Assembly: GCF_914767665.1 (NCBI RefSeq)
Contig: NC_059502.1
Span: 37,962,812-38,026,811, forward strand
Source of the DNA: Harmonia axyridis
Taxonomy: Eukaryota > Arthropoda > Insecta > Coleoptera > Coccinellidae
DNA: 64,000 nt
Reading direction: 5' to 3'
The notes under the pieces were generated by a model, which had not been told where the DNA came from, made no database searches, and worked only from the letters and a program-made list of their open reading frames with translations. The translations under genes were made by a program, and so were the position numbers. Of the stretch, positions 11,411 through 21,678 are shown one piece after another; position 1 is the first letter of the stretch, and every line of letters begins with the position of its first letter.

Positions 11411-12660
11411 CATAAGCGTGCAAATTTTTTTACCGAAATTTGAGGCTTTATTGTAAAACACTGGTTATACATTTATGATTCGAAATATTGCCCATCGCTG
11501 GTCACTATACTTTCTCACATCTTTCGGGCAGCGTACGAATTGAAAAAACTGGTCATCTTTTGAAGCGATCCACGAATCGATCCAAGTTTTTAATTCTTCA
11601 TAAGATAGGAAGTGCTGGTCAGCCAGGCTGTGTGCTATTGATCGAAACAAGTGATAGTCCGAGGAAGCAACGTCTGGAGAATACGTCGGGTGGGGTAGGA
11701 ATTCCCATTTCAACTTTTTCAAGTATATCTTGACTTTCGCAACATGGAGTCGAGCATTGTCATGCAGTAAAATCCATTCATCTACTCTCTCGTCGTATTG
11801 CGGCGGTTTGTCTCTCAATGCTCAATGATTGCGTTCGATAACGATCGCCTGTGATCGTTTCAGTCGGTTTTAACAACTCATAATACACTACGCCGAGCTG
11901 GTACCACCAAATACTGAGCATGACCTTAGAACCGGGATTATTCGGTTTAGCCGTCGACGTGGAAGCATGGCCGGGATATCCACATGATTTTATGTGCTTG
12001 GGATTATCGTAATGAACCCGTTTTTCGTCTCCAGTCCCAATCCGATGCAGAAATTCCTTCCGTCTTTGCCTCGAAAGCAGCTGTTCACAAACAAACAAAC
12101 TCCGTTCAAACACCTCCCGGCTTCAACTCGTACGGCACCCACTTTTCTTGTTTCTGAATCATTCATGACTTTCAGGCGTTTTGAAATGGCTTGTAGTCCT
12201 AATGATCCTGTCAATTATTGTTGCGTTTGAAATGAGTCTTGATCAAGTATTGCCTCCAATTCTGCATCTTCAAAAACCTTTTCTCTTCCACCGCGATGCT
12301 GGGCTTCGACATCAAAATCACCATTCTTGAAGCGTTGAAACCACTCTCGGCACGTTCTTTCACTAATAGCGGCCTCACCATAGGTATTTGAGAGCATTCG
12401 ATGAGCCTCAGCCGCAGATTTATTCATATTTCAGTAGAAAATTAAAACCTCCCTCAAATGACGAGAATTTGACTCGTAAGCTGACATGGTTAATCGTGAA
12501 TAACTTAATGATGCAGACACAAATCGACTAACATGTCGATGGCGTTATGTTCACAAATAACTAAACTTATTGTATGACATCTACGATATATTTATTTCGA
12601 CTATCACTTACCGTTACAGCCAGCTATTGCAAAACGGCAGGAGTAAAGTTGTACGCCTTA
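11411..12660 (-). mobile_element. mariner element with TA target sites
   Basis: A ~1.25-kb mariner lies on the minus strand. The 3' terminal repeat at 11413-11436 (AAGCGTGCAAATTTTTTTAC) resembles the reverse complement of 12634-12658 (AAGGCGTACAACTTTACTCC). TA flanks both ends (TA near 11411 and at 12659-12660). The length is normal for mariner. The right end directly abuts the left arm of the foldback repeat at 12661, so mariner probably inserted at a TA at or in that arm. Confidence 0.82.
11469..12487 (-). pseudogene. mariner transposase, broken
   Basis: A DD34D transposase cuts and pastes the element. The reading starts at ATG 12485-12487 (SAYESNSRHLREVL), meets an in-frame TGA before NMKSAAE-like sequence, and continues with AAEAHRMLSNTYGE and TCREWFQRFKNGDFDVE (helix-turn-helix domain). 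Further fragments carry LHRIGTGDEK, GYPGHASTSTAKPN and YYELLKP. The last fragment has LLHDNARLHVAKV and SPDVASSDYHLFRS. Only 33 residues separate the last two aspartates instead of 34, because a codon is missing. Frameshifts lie near 12214, 12110, 11815 and 11530; the true C-terminus SDGQYFES is in another frame. The protein cannot be functional. Confidence 0.92.
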
Positions 12661-14759
12661 ATCTAAAATTTCGGAATATGACATTGTTCAGCTAAAATAT
12701 TTTCGAAGTTCAGGCGCTTCCGGTTATATAAGAATTAAAAAATTTTTTTTCAAAACAAACTTTTTTTTCATTTTATGTCTCAGATATTATCGAGATTTCC
12801 ATTCTCAATTACTCTTTGCTAAAATTATTGTGTTAGTCCTCATAGTTTTCAAAATATCAAGGAAAAACCGTAAAAAAGAGAGAATTTCCTTAGTCACAAT
12901 TACCTGAATTATTTTTACTGTGAATATCCTATGCCTATTTCAATTCACTTTCTCAAACTAAAATGATGTTGGAAGATCGTGCATATCTTGAATTTGAGAA
13001 ATATCATCACAGGGTGCCAAAAATTGTGAACAAAATTTGATCATAACTTTCGATTTTCGAATCAGAACCCTATTTTTTTGTGATTTCGCTGGATTCTACG
13101 GTAAAAAATAAGGGTAGTGTCCAAACGTGATTATGCTCTCAAATTCAATAATTCAAGAGTTATTTGAGATTTTATGAATTTATGTTATACGTAGGGTCAA
13201 TTTTATTCGATCTGTTTCCAGACAGACTAGCAATAATACGGTATGACCATAGAAATTTAAATATCTAATTACTTTACATGTGACAGGTATTTTCATTATC
13301 AAAGCTTCACTAATTTGATTTCACGAATTGAATTTCCGATATTCAAATGACAAAATTCTGGATATACTTTTCTCTAATTATGTGGCAAATCAGTTCTTTC
13401 CGGCACATTTTGTGGAACAAAATAGACTGGAACGGATTTATCTATTATTTGTCAAATTTGTGATATAGAAAACTGTTCTACCAACCAACATTTTTCAATG
13501 CAAAAATCACTAATAGATATTTATGGAAATTTCCGTCAATTTCAATAAAAAGGCAGTGAATTCGGGAACATAATGTTTAAAACTCGTACAGAAGGCTCAT
13601 TCTACCACTCGGTCATTTTGAACTCTTGGAAGAATATCAATAAGTTCTGCACTTGTATTATAAATATCAATTCCATATTCACGATGAATGCATTAGAATT
13701 ATTGGTAGAACTCATTAAATTTTAAATCAGAAATTTCTTCATCTTCTTGAAAGGATGTTGCATACTTCATGAATATCCATTACCTACCTAGAAGAAAAAA
13801 ACCTCTACCTACCAAATGAAATAAAATCATGCAGGACTCCGGTGTGCCAATTCTATTCATATGAAAAAGCGGTAGAATACATTTTATGAATTCAGGAAAA
13901 AATCAGCGTGGTGATGGAAAGGGAGTAACAGAAAGTTTGAAACATCCTTCCGAATTATCTTCTCGTCAATTGGTGGTAAATGTGGATATTTCTGATTGAA
14001 TGCTCGACAAGTTCTCGAAACAATTCTGTTGCATTCACCGTGGATATGGAATAGATCCAGAATTTCATTATTTGAATAACGGGGATTCATATCGTCAAAT
14101 TATAATCTACTAGATTCAATAATGAGTACAACTGTCACTTTGAAATAATTGAATATTTGAAACGCACTCTAGAAACAGATGGAATGAAATTGACCCTACG
14201 TATAACATAAATTCATAAAATCTGGAATAACTCTTGAATTATTGAATTTGAGAGCATAATCATGTTTGAACACTACCCTTAGTTTTACCATAGAATTCAA
14301 CGAAATCACAAAAAAATAGGGTTTTGATTTGAAAATCGAAAGTTATGATCAAATTTTGTTCACAATTTTTGGCACAATATTTGAAACACCCTGTGATGAT
14401 ATTTTTCAAATTCAAGATATGCACGATATTCCAACATCATTCTAGTTTGTGAAAGTGAATTGAGTACACGCATAGGATATTCACAGTGAAAATAATTCAC
14501 GTGATAGTGACTATGGAAATTCTCTCTTTTTTACGGTTTTTTCTTAATATTATGAAAACTATGAGAATTAACGCGATAATTTTAGTAGAGAGTAATTGAG
14601 AATAGAAATCTTGATAATATCTGAGACATAAAATGAAAAAAAATATTTTTTTCGAAGAATTTTTTTTTTATTCTTGTATAACCGGAAGTGCCAGAACTTC
14701 TAAAATATTTTAGCTGAATAGGGCATCATGAACAATGTCATATTCTGAATTTTCAGATT
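12661..14759. mobile_element. Foldback element with ~570-bp inverted arms
   Basis: Positions 12661-13223 match the reverse complement of 14165-14759 at roughly 90% with a few indels. Shared landmarks are AATATGACATTGTTCA, TCAGATATTATC, GAATATCCTATGC, CGTGCATATCTTGAATTTGA and TATACGTAGGGTCAATTT. The right arm has a ~13-bp insertion beside an ACACCCTGTGATGAT block. About 940 bp lie between the arms and include the small DUF4817-like ORF at 13884-14090. Long arms and little coding sequence suggest a non-autonomous TIR element. Confidence 0.85.
13884..14090 (-). pseudogene. N-terminal helix-turn-helix (DUF4817-like) fragment of a transposase
   Basis: The 68-codon ORF opens MNPRYSNNEILDLFHIHGEC, continues NRIVSRTCRAFNQKYPHLPP and ends in unrelated sequence. 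The pattern (YxNxEhhDhhxhxGEC-N...A...YxxxYPxxxxP) matches the homeodomain-like N-terminus of a common insect DDE_3 transposase group. No catalytic part is present between the foldback arms, so it looks like an internal-deletion derivative. The family assignment is from memory of the motif. Confidence 0.55.
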
Positions 14760-15815
14760 TCAAATCGGCCCCGTTCTCCAGAAACGTCTAATACGCCTTC
14801 GAACTTGAAACACCCTGTATAAATATTCATATAAATATCTAAATATAAATATTTTTGAGAGGTTAAGCTCGATATCGGTGTAATCTGGGATTTGGTACCA
14901 TAGAAAAACTCGAAACCCTTAACGGCGAACCCCCTCAAACTCAAGGCTAGGACCGCCCTTGATTTGTCGTCATGGAAAGTTATTTGCATCAAATATTTTC
15001 ATGTGAGCAAGGGCAAAATGGTATGTTCTAGGAAAAAAGTCATATAGAATTCTACCCTAGAATCAGCATAAGATACCGAGTGAATCGTCTGAAATCAGCT
15101 AACGATACAAGGTTTCCGAAAAAAATCTTTCATTTTCTAGAGGGATACCCAGTGAAGGATCTACCGGCATAGTGACGGGGTCCAAGGGGCGGAGCCCCTT
15201 CGGCGAGCAGAGCGAGTCCCATATAATAAAATGGACAACAACCAAGAATATGACGTTCCCATCAATACAGAAGCTCAAACTGAAGACTTTGATTGAAGAG
15301 GAAGTGAATAGTATAGATTTGGCTACTATAACAAAACAGAAAGTAAATGAAACTACAAAAAGCTCATTGGCCTCACAGTCACATGTTGAAAAATCAATGC
15401 CTGCATGCCTTGCTTTGAATCTGGAAATCCATATTCCATATTTATTATAATATGATGAGAAGCTTGCCAAAACACCCAAGAAACTTCAATACTCACATCC
15501 GAAAAAGGAAAAATGAGAGTGAAGAAATTTTAACATAGAAGATAAGTAAACACACAACCACACTGAAGGAAATGAAGCATAATGAGAATCAGAACCAAAG
15601 AAGAAATATTGATTTCAAGAAAAGATTAAGCAAGACTGATTTATACTCCAAAGAAGAACTAGAAAAATGGATATAGAGTAAAAAAAAAACCAAGGTAAGA
15701 AGTGTGGTACCTACTTCCACACTCAAAATGTACGTCCCTATCCAGGGAAACTCTGCTATAGGTTTGGACACGGAAAAAATGTAAAGAAAGTGGGTATGAG
15801 AAGGATTTATAATGT
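14760..15815. other. Mixed non-genic stretch upstream of the copia fragment
   Basis: 14760-14830 looks like a decayed transposon end (ACACCCTGTATAAAT). 15172-15450 holds a 92-codon ORF (+) of unknown nature. 15700-15790 has a reading with GKLCYRFGHGKNVKKV, faintly like a retroelement gag zinc knuckle, but this is weak. Confidence 0.35.
15178..15226. repeat. GC-rich palindromic island
   Basis: GGGTCC is followed by AAGGGGC-GGA-GCCCCTT and GGCGAGCAGAGCGAG, far richer in G+C than its surroundings. The central 17 bp form a perfect hairpin with a GGA loop. Confidence 0.7.
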
Positions 15816-16532
15816 ATGATAGTCACTCGAACAGTAGAATTGTTAGAATCGAAGGGGGAATTGTGGAATGAAAGGTGTGCTCACATTTCCTCTACGTACT
15901 TGAATAAATTACAGAATGTGTCAACAGGTATGACGGAATTTATTTACAAAAAAAAAGCAATGGAACAATGCTCCACATGCTCTCTATCGAAATTAACTAA
16001 GGAAACGTTAAACAAAGCCAGAAATGAGTCAAATAGATCATGTGAAATAATTCACACAGATTTAATTGGTCTAATCTCACCAGCCACATTTGTTAACAAG
16101 AATGAATATATTCTGACCTTTTTTGATAATTATACTTGCTTTTTGCAATCTTTTGTATTGAAATCCAAAATTCAAGTACCTGAGTGTTTAGATCAAGGTT
16201 TAAGAACTTTGAAATCGATGTTTTCTGAGAAATATTCATTTAAACTTATAAGATGTTACAATGGAACAGAATTCACAGGCAATGTGACTACATTAATACT
16301 CGATAAGTACAATATTAAATCACAAACAGCTGAACCATATACTCATGAAAATAATGGTACAATTGAAAAATTGAATCGCACTTTAGAAGAACGCATTCGA
16401 GCTTTACTCATAAGTTCAGGATTTTCACTATCTTTTTGGGGCCCAGTTACTCAATGCGGTACTTATCCGTACAACAAAATCCCTTTTAACAAGAGCAATT
16501 CACTTACTTCAATAAAGCACTGTATATGTTAA
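15816..16532 (+). pseudogene. Ty1/copia integrase fragment
   Basis: Integrase inserts copia DNA into the genome. The fragment begins in the GAG-pre-integrase region (LWNERCAHISSTYLNKL, then a CSTC pair) and enters the rve core: IIHTDLIGLISPA (first D), FFDNYT, RCYNGTEF, and NNGTIEKLNRTLEER (E). The second catalytic aspartate, normally in DNGxEF, is replaced by Y, so the enzyme would be inactive. RT, RNase H and LTRs were not found nearby; after CGTYPYNKIPFNK the frame ends at 16532. It is an internal fragment of a copia polyprotein. Confidence 0.88.
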
Positions 16533-16737
16533 TGTATTTCATTGCCCAAAATTACCCTTATATAATAATAATATTTATTCTCTGACCTTAAATCAGTAAT
16601 GTTAACATAACTATTTTAGACATTATTATTATGAAACTGTTTTTTTTTTCATTCAGGCTGAAACTTACAAGTAGGTAAGTAAGTTTATTGATAAAAAGGA
16701 ATAATAATAATTATAAGATGTCTTTTCAAAGAAAGAT

Positions 16738-17400
16738 AATACTTGATTGATTAATCGAAGCGATCTGAAACTCTGTTTCGAGGAAGCTACTACTTGATTG
16801 ATTATTCGAAGCGATCTGAAACTATGTTTCTAGAAAGCTACCATTTGATTGATTGGTCGAAAAGATCTGAAAATATAAGTCAAAAAATATCACTTGATTG
16901 ATTATTCGAATCTATCTGAAACTCTGTTTCGAGAAAGCTACTACTTGATTGATTATTCGAAGCGATCTGGAACTGTTTCGAGAAAGCTACTACTTGATTG
17001 ACTACTCGAAGCGATCTGAAACTCTGTTTCGAGAAAGCTACTACAAGATTGATTATTCGAAGCGATCTGAAACTCTGTTTCGAGAAAGCTACTACTTGAT
17101 TGACTATTCGAAGCGATCTGAAACTCTGTTTCGAGAAAGCTACTACTAGATTGATTATTCGAAGCGATCTGAAACTTTGTTTCGAGAAAGCTAATACTTG
17201 ATTGATTATCCGAAGCGATCTGAAACTATATTTCTAGAAAGCTACCATTTGATTGATTGTTCAAAGCGATCTGAAACTATGTTTCTAGAAAGCTACCATT
17301 TGATTGATTGTTCAAAGCGATCTGAAACTATGTTTCTAGAAAGCTGTCATTTGATATATCATTCAAAACAAAATGAAACTGTATTTTATTATAGTTGAAA
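16738..17400. repeat. 51-bp minisatellite, about 13 units
   Basis: Units start near 16744, 16793, 16845, 16893, 16946, 16996, 17046, 17096, 17147, 17198, 17249, 17300 and 17350. The consensus contains TTGATTGATTATTCGAAGCG followed by ATCTGAAACTCTGTTTCGAG and AAAGCTAC. The 51-bp period equals 17 codons, and parts stay open as a 17-residue peptide repeat (IDYSKRSETLFRESYYL). Stop codons and length changes break the frame, and no start or splice context supports translation. Confidence 0.93.
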
Positions 17401-17540
17401 CTTATAAGGTTTTGTCTTTTCCTATAAAAAACCAAATCGATTTGCAACGAGATAGGATTCTGAAGCAAAAATTCGAATTGAAAAAAAAAAGAAAAAAAAA
17501 AGATGAATTTTCTCTCTTTTACCTTGTCGGCCTGGGAGGG

Positions 17541-17637
17541 GGTGTTAGAGTTCACCCTTTGTACTCTTTATAAACATGCCTACAACAAATCAAATCGATT
17601 AGTTCACCTAGCGGCGGCTAGATAAATATAATTTAAA
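17541..17637. repeat. Dispersed repeat, copy 2 (copy 1 at 2721-2820)
   Basis: It is near-identical to 2721-2820 from GTTAGAGTT through ATAAACATGCCTACAACAAA to CTAGCGGCGGCTAGAT, then diverges. Only one minisatellite unit is present here. Confidence 0.8.
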
Positions 17638-18156
17638 TGTTCTCAAAAACATTAACTTCTTTTAAGGACAAGAATTGAGTTTCTCAATAAGACAACGTCC
17701 GATTGTGGAACAGACATGCTGTCTGAAGGTAGAACTCAAGTCGCACTTCAAAATCAAATTAATCTGTGAACTCCATAATAACCTACAAAAGTACACTTGC
17801 TCATAAAATGTCAATAAAATAGCCTAAAATCTGATCGACAGATTGTTTTTGTACCACTAGTTCCAAAAGTTAAATTAAGGCTTATAATATCAAATCAAGG
17901 ATAGAAGAAATTTACATAGGTAAACGATTTTTTTGTTGAAAAATGCACAAATCCCAAAAAATAGCGTTCCAATTTCGTTTACCAAAACTGCGTGTGTAAC
18001 ACAACTGTCCGAACGAAAAACATGGAAATCGCGCGGGAAATTTCAAAATTACATGCTTTATCTGATTGTGGAACATTCTTCCCTATTGATTTTTGAGCTG
18101 TCGTTCAACTTTTTATTTCGTCATAAGGTCTGTAATTTATGAATTTTTCGACAGAA
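17638..18156. other. AT-rich stretch without recognised gene
   Basis: A 69-codon ORF at 17933-18142 (+) has no recognisable motif. The stretch could be the 5' flank of the small ORF at 18157. Confidence 0.35.
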
Positions 18157-18312
18157 ATGATCGAAAACAATGAGGTTCGACTCACTGATGATCAATCCGT
18201 CACCAAATTTGATTCTGTTCGTCCAGCCGAAACACTTTCTGGAGGAATCTTCACTACTGATACTTATAATATCATTTCTTTCTTACGTACTCCCAAGTTC
18301 TCAATTTCCTGG
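18157..18312 (+). other. 52-codon ORF ending at a strong splice-donor sequence
   Basis: The ORF starts at ACAGAAATGATC and runs 52 codons with polar, protein-like composition (VRLTDDQSVTKFDSV, then PAETLSGGIFTTDT) to TGG at 18310-18312. The TAA that closes the ORF lies inside CTGGTAAGTT, a near-perfect donor, so this could be a first coding exon. No partner exon was found, and I do not recognise the protein. Its last bases overlap the minus-strand LINE fragment. Chance is possible. Confidence 0.3.
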
Positions 18313-18830
18313 TAAGTTAAAATATCTTTGACAAGTATTAAGGAGCCACCGTTTTTGTGTTTGGTGATCAGCAATGACATCATTATTTACAAAAATATTT
18401 GATAATATCATCAGACTTTCTTCATCACTAAACCATTGTTCAGTTATGCATGCAATGTCAGGACATATTTCATTCAGTGTTATATCAAATGTGTGGAGTT
18501 TATTTCGTAGACGATATTATTTGTTGTTAAAATTTTGGTTGGGGAGTGGTTAATTCCTGTTGAAATTTTGTGTTTGCTAATGAATTATTGATCTGTTTAT
18601 TCTCATAGTTGAATTCGAAGCTTACAAACGCCACTGCGGCTGGCCAAATATTGCATTCATAAACTTGATCTCTATATTTGAAAACATTACCAATTTGGGA
18701 GCTTTCATATTATTTGTCATTTTGTGACATGAGTTGCCGTTTGTTAATATAAGGGTTTTCTGCTCAGATATTTTCAATTTTTCTTCAAGATATGATTTGA
18801 TAATATTTTCTGTTACTTCAGTTTTTATTC
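18305..18830 (-). pseudogene. LINE fragment: end of ORF1 and start of endonuclease
   Basis: Reading leftwards on the minus strand, 18830-18600 resembles the C-terminus of a CR1/Jockey ORF1, including ECNIWPAAVAFVSFE, the same block as the NPTFWPSGVAV of the intact LINE. 18560-18310 then resembles the start of the endonuclease: LNEICPDIACITEQWFSDEE, followed after a frameshift by KNGGSLILVKDIL. The element is cut on both sides; the RT is absent. It directly abuts a BEL/Pao fragment on the same strand. Confidence 0.68.
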
Positions 18831-18834
18831 TAGA

Positions 18835-19547
18835 GAGAAAAAATCCGGCGTAAAAATTTCAGACCTTCAAACCAACTTCTATTACTCAGAAGTCCTGAAG
18901 AAAATAAACCCCAAGAAACCGCGTCAGCGGGATTAAGTTGTGATTCAATATTACTCCAATTCGAGAAGTCAAATTCTTCTTGGATATAAGCAACTTGGTT
19001 CGCAACAAATGTTTGCCAACGATTGGGGTTGGCATGTAACCACGCTAAAACTATTTGCGAATCAGAGTATGCCTGTATTTCATTAAACTTCACGTTATCT
19101 TTGAAAACTGATTTGACCCACCTAACCATTTTCGTTAGACGAACTGCTGCACAGAGCTCCATCTTTTTCGAACAGTGAGCTACCTCTGATTTCGAACATA
19201 CTAGGTAAGTTTGTATATCATCTTCTCTCATAACTTAGTAAATTGCTGTACCATAATCACGCTCCGATGCATCCGCGAAAGCGTGTATTTGGACTAAATT
19301 ATTCGAATCGAAATTAAAATACCGAGGAACACGAATATTCGATAGTAAATTCAACTCATCCCTATACTTCAACCATACTCTGGAAATTTCCTGATCTGGA
19401 GTATCATCCCAATCAAGGCCTAGAAGTTTTGAATTAAATATTTGCACAGAAAGTAACCAAAAGGAGCAAAATTCTAATTAGTTCGGACAAGAGATTTCGT
19501 TTTGTAATTGCTCGGTCAATTGGACTGACCTTATAGAAAAATGAATC
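18835..19547 (-). pseudogene. BEL/Pao pol fragment A (end of RT and RNase H)
   Basis: On the minus strand the fragment opens with DSFFYKVSPIDRAITKRNLL at 19547, passes a frameshift near 19470, then reads LLGLDWDDTPDQEISRVW, IHAFADASERDYGTAIY (RNase H start), KMELCAAVRLTKMVRWVK, YSDSQIVLAWLHANPNRWQT and LNPADAVSWG. These are diagnostic for BEL/Pao. The next upstream part of the same protein is fragment B at 23591-24532, so about 4 kb of other DNA splits one ancestral copy. Frameshifts near 19233 and 19470 and loss of the flanks make it dead. Confidence 0.88.
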
Positions 19548-20332
19548 TTGACCGGTGTCCCTCAGGGTACCGTATTAGGGCCATTACTCTTTTCAATATA
19601 CGTGAATGATATGGGATACCTATTAGACAAGGGAAAAATTATTTCATATGCTGATGATACAACACTGCTATTCTCTGGTGACACATGGGCCGACGTATAT
19701 GACCAGGCAGAGCGTGGAATTGGTAGAGTGAATAGCTGGCTAAAGAACAGCTGTTTGGGCTTGAACTATAAAAAAATCTATTTTATGACTACCGTCATAA
19801 CGTCTGTAGACCAACCGGAGGTAGGAATTATAAAAATGCACACGAATAAATGTAGCAAAGACCATTTGTGTGACTGTATGGTAATAAATAGAGTGGAAAA
19901 AATTCAGTACCGTGGCATAATAGTTGATCAATATTTAAAATAGGAAGGACATATTATATTCTTGAATAAAAAGATCAGAAATATTTTCAACAAATTTTTT
20001 CAACTACGCGATATCTTGTTTGACAGTTTATTGAGGATGCTCTATCATTCATCAATTGAGTCCCACCTGAAATATGGTAATATTATTTGGGGTTGTGCTT
20101 ATAAAAGCACATTGAGAAAACTGGATGTGCCCAAAATGCTGTTTTGAAAATTATATTTAAAAAACCCAACAGATTTCCAACCGATGAATTATATAACTGC
20201 CTTCAAATATTGAATATTATTCCCAAAGTTATAACTTTGCACGAGGCCACTAAATTAATCAGATGCACCCTCGTTTATATGAGTGGTGCAATTATCAAAA
20301 TTATTAAAAAAAAAAACTATACAAAATTGTGA
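19548..20332 (+). pseudogene. LINE reverse transcriptase fragment inside the BEL/Pao copy
   Basis: The fragment starts abruptly at the GVPQG motif (MTGVPQGTVLGPLLFSIYVN), followed by ISYADDTTLLF (catalytic ADD), then a thumb-like region with LRMLYHSSIESHLKYGNIIW and later LKIIFKKPNRFPTDELYN. It is therefore 5'-truncated exactly at the BEL/Pao boundary. Stops at 19941 and 20145 and frameshifts break it. It belongs to the CR1/Jockey-type LINEs but differs from the copy at 5.4-9.6 kb. Confidence 0.85.
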
Positions 20333-20744
20333 AAAATGTAAAACCAATTTGTTGAGTTATTCAGAGAATGTCAACGATTCCGAATTTATACTTTGTAAAA
20401 AATATAAATTCGGAAATTTAATCAAGCCTGGACAATATATCAACTTCTTGTTCAGGCATTCACTCAATAAATTGTTTTACATTATTCCTAGAATGTGCGA
20501 GAGAAGGAATATCTCAGAATTTCTACAGAATGAACTGAAATCAAATTTTACTTTTAGAGTTTTGAATTGTCCAATTCATTCATTTGATGAAATATTATGT
20601 TCAACAATCGTGAGATGTTCTTTATTCTGGAGGTGCCAACAAGTAAATAGAATTTTAAATGGTAAAGATTCCAAATTCTTTAAATTTCTATTGCTGAATC
20701 CCAATAAGGCTTTCATTGACTCCTCAAAATTCAAGCTAAAGTAA
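20333..20744 (+). other. Unrecognised ORF following the LINE fragment
   Basis: An open frame (long frame from about 20283) ends at TAA 20742-20744. It includes LFYIIPRMCERRNISEFLQN and CSLFWRCQQVNRILNG. It may be the diverged C-terminal part of the LINE upstream, but I recognise no standard motif. A run of A follows at 20750-20760, compatible with a retroposed 3' end. Confidence 0.35.
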
Positions 20745-21678
20745 TTTTTGAAAAAAAAAAGAGATTCAGAAATTAGATTTATATTTTTTCATATTTTATT
20801 TATTTATATATTTATTCATTTATTTACTCAATTCATTTTTATTATACTACATTCTTAATTTTTTATATTTGATATATTTATTCATTTACTCAACTAAATA
20901 CTCAACTCAGTTTATTTGTACAATATTATTTGAAGTGTTCATTTTGTTTTTATAGTCAAATAAACTTCATTATTATTATCTTATTATTATTATACAAAAA
21001 TCATTATATCATTTTAATGCATTCATGTTTTTTTCCATATTTTATATATTTTCATTTCATATTGACTTGGATATTTATATACATTTACTTATTATATACA
21101 TATATTTTTGCTCATAAAATCAACCTTGTTATTTTCTCTTATGGATGATGAAAATGTATATATTTGTTATTCTTTTTTGATTTATTATATATATATTTTT
21201 TTTGTTCGTGGTAAATATATACATTTTTTGAGAAATTTTGTATTTTATTTTTGAATTCCTTTAATGCTAATGATTTAACTAATTTGAATTTCGCGCCAAG
21301 TGCGGATTCAATATGTTGTCAAAGTAGGTATCTGTAATACACAGATAACAGAGTGCTGTAATACCACAGTTATTTATGCCACCAGCCGTATGAGGGCTCA
21401 AAAAACAGTGTTTTCCATCGTAGAACGTCAGTGTCCGATCTATTCCACTCTGTCATCTGCGTTTGTTTGTGATCGAATGTTAGATAATTCGGTTCGCTTA
21501 CGGTTGGGGAGGTTTTGCGGATCAACAGTTCGCAACAGTGGTGCGTTAAATATTGGAGTACTAGTGAATTATTCATTTTCTTACAAGTTAGTGGAAATAT
21601 TGATTTATAAGGTTTCTTGGTTTTTATTCTCAAATTTTCATGATGTATTCATTTGAAAAAGAATAGAAGCGTCTAGAA
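20745..21678. other. AT-rich spacer before the piggyBac copy
   Basis: 20765-21240 is very AT-rich, made of TTTAT/TATAT runs. 21300-21656 has a 118-codon ORF (+) without known motif; its higher G+C suggests 5' untranslated sequence of the piggyBac element. Confidence 0.4.

Noticed and set aside
16738..17400. Possible CRISPR array
   Set aside because: The repeat is contiguous without unique spacers, and the genome is eukaryotic.
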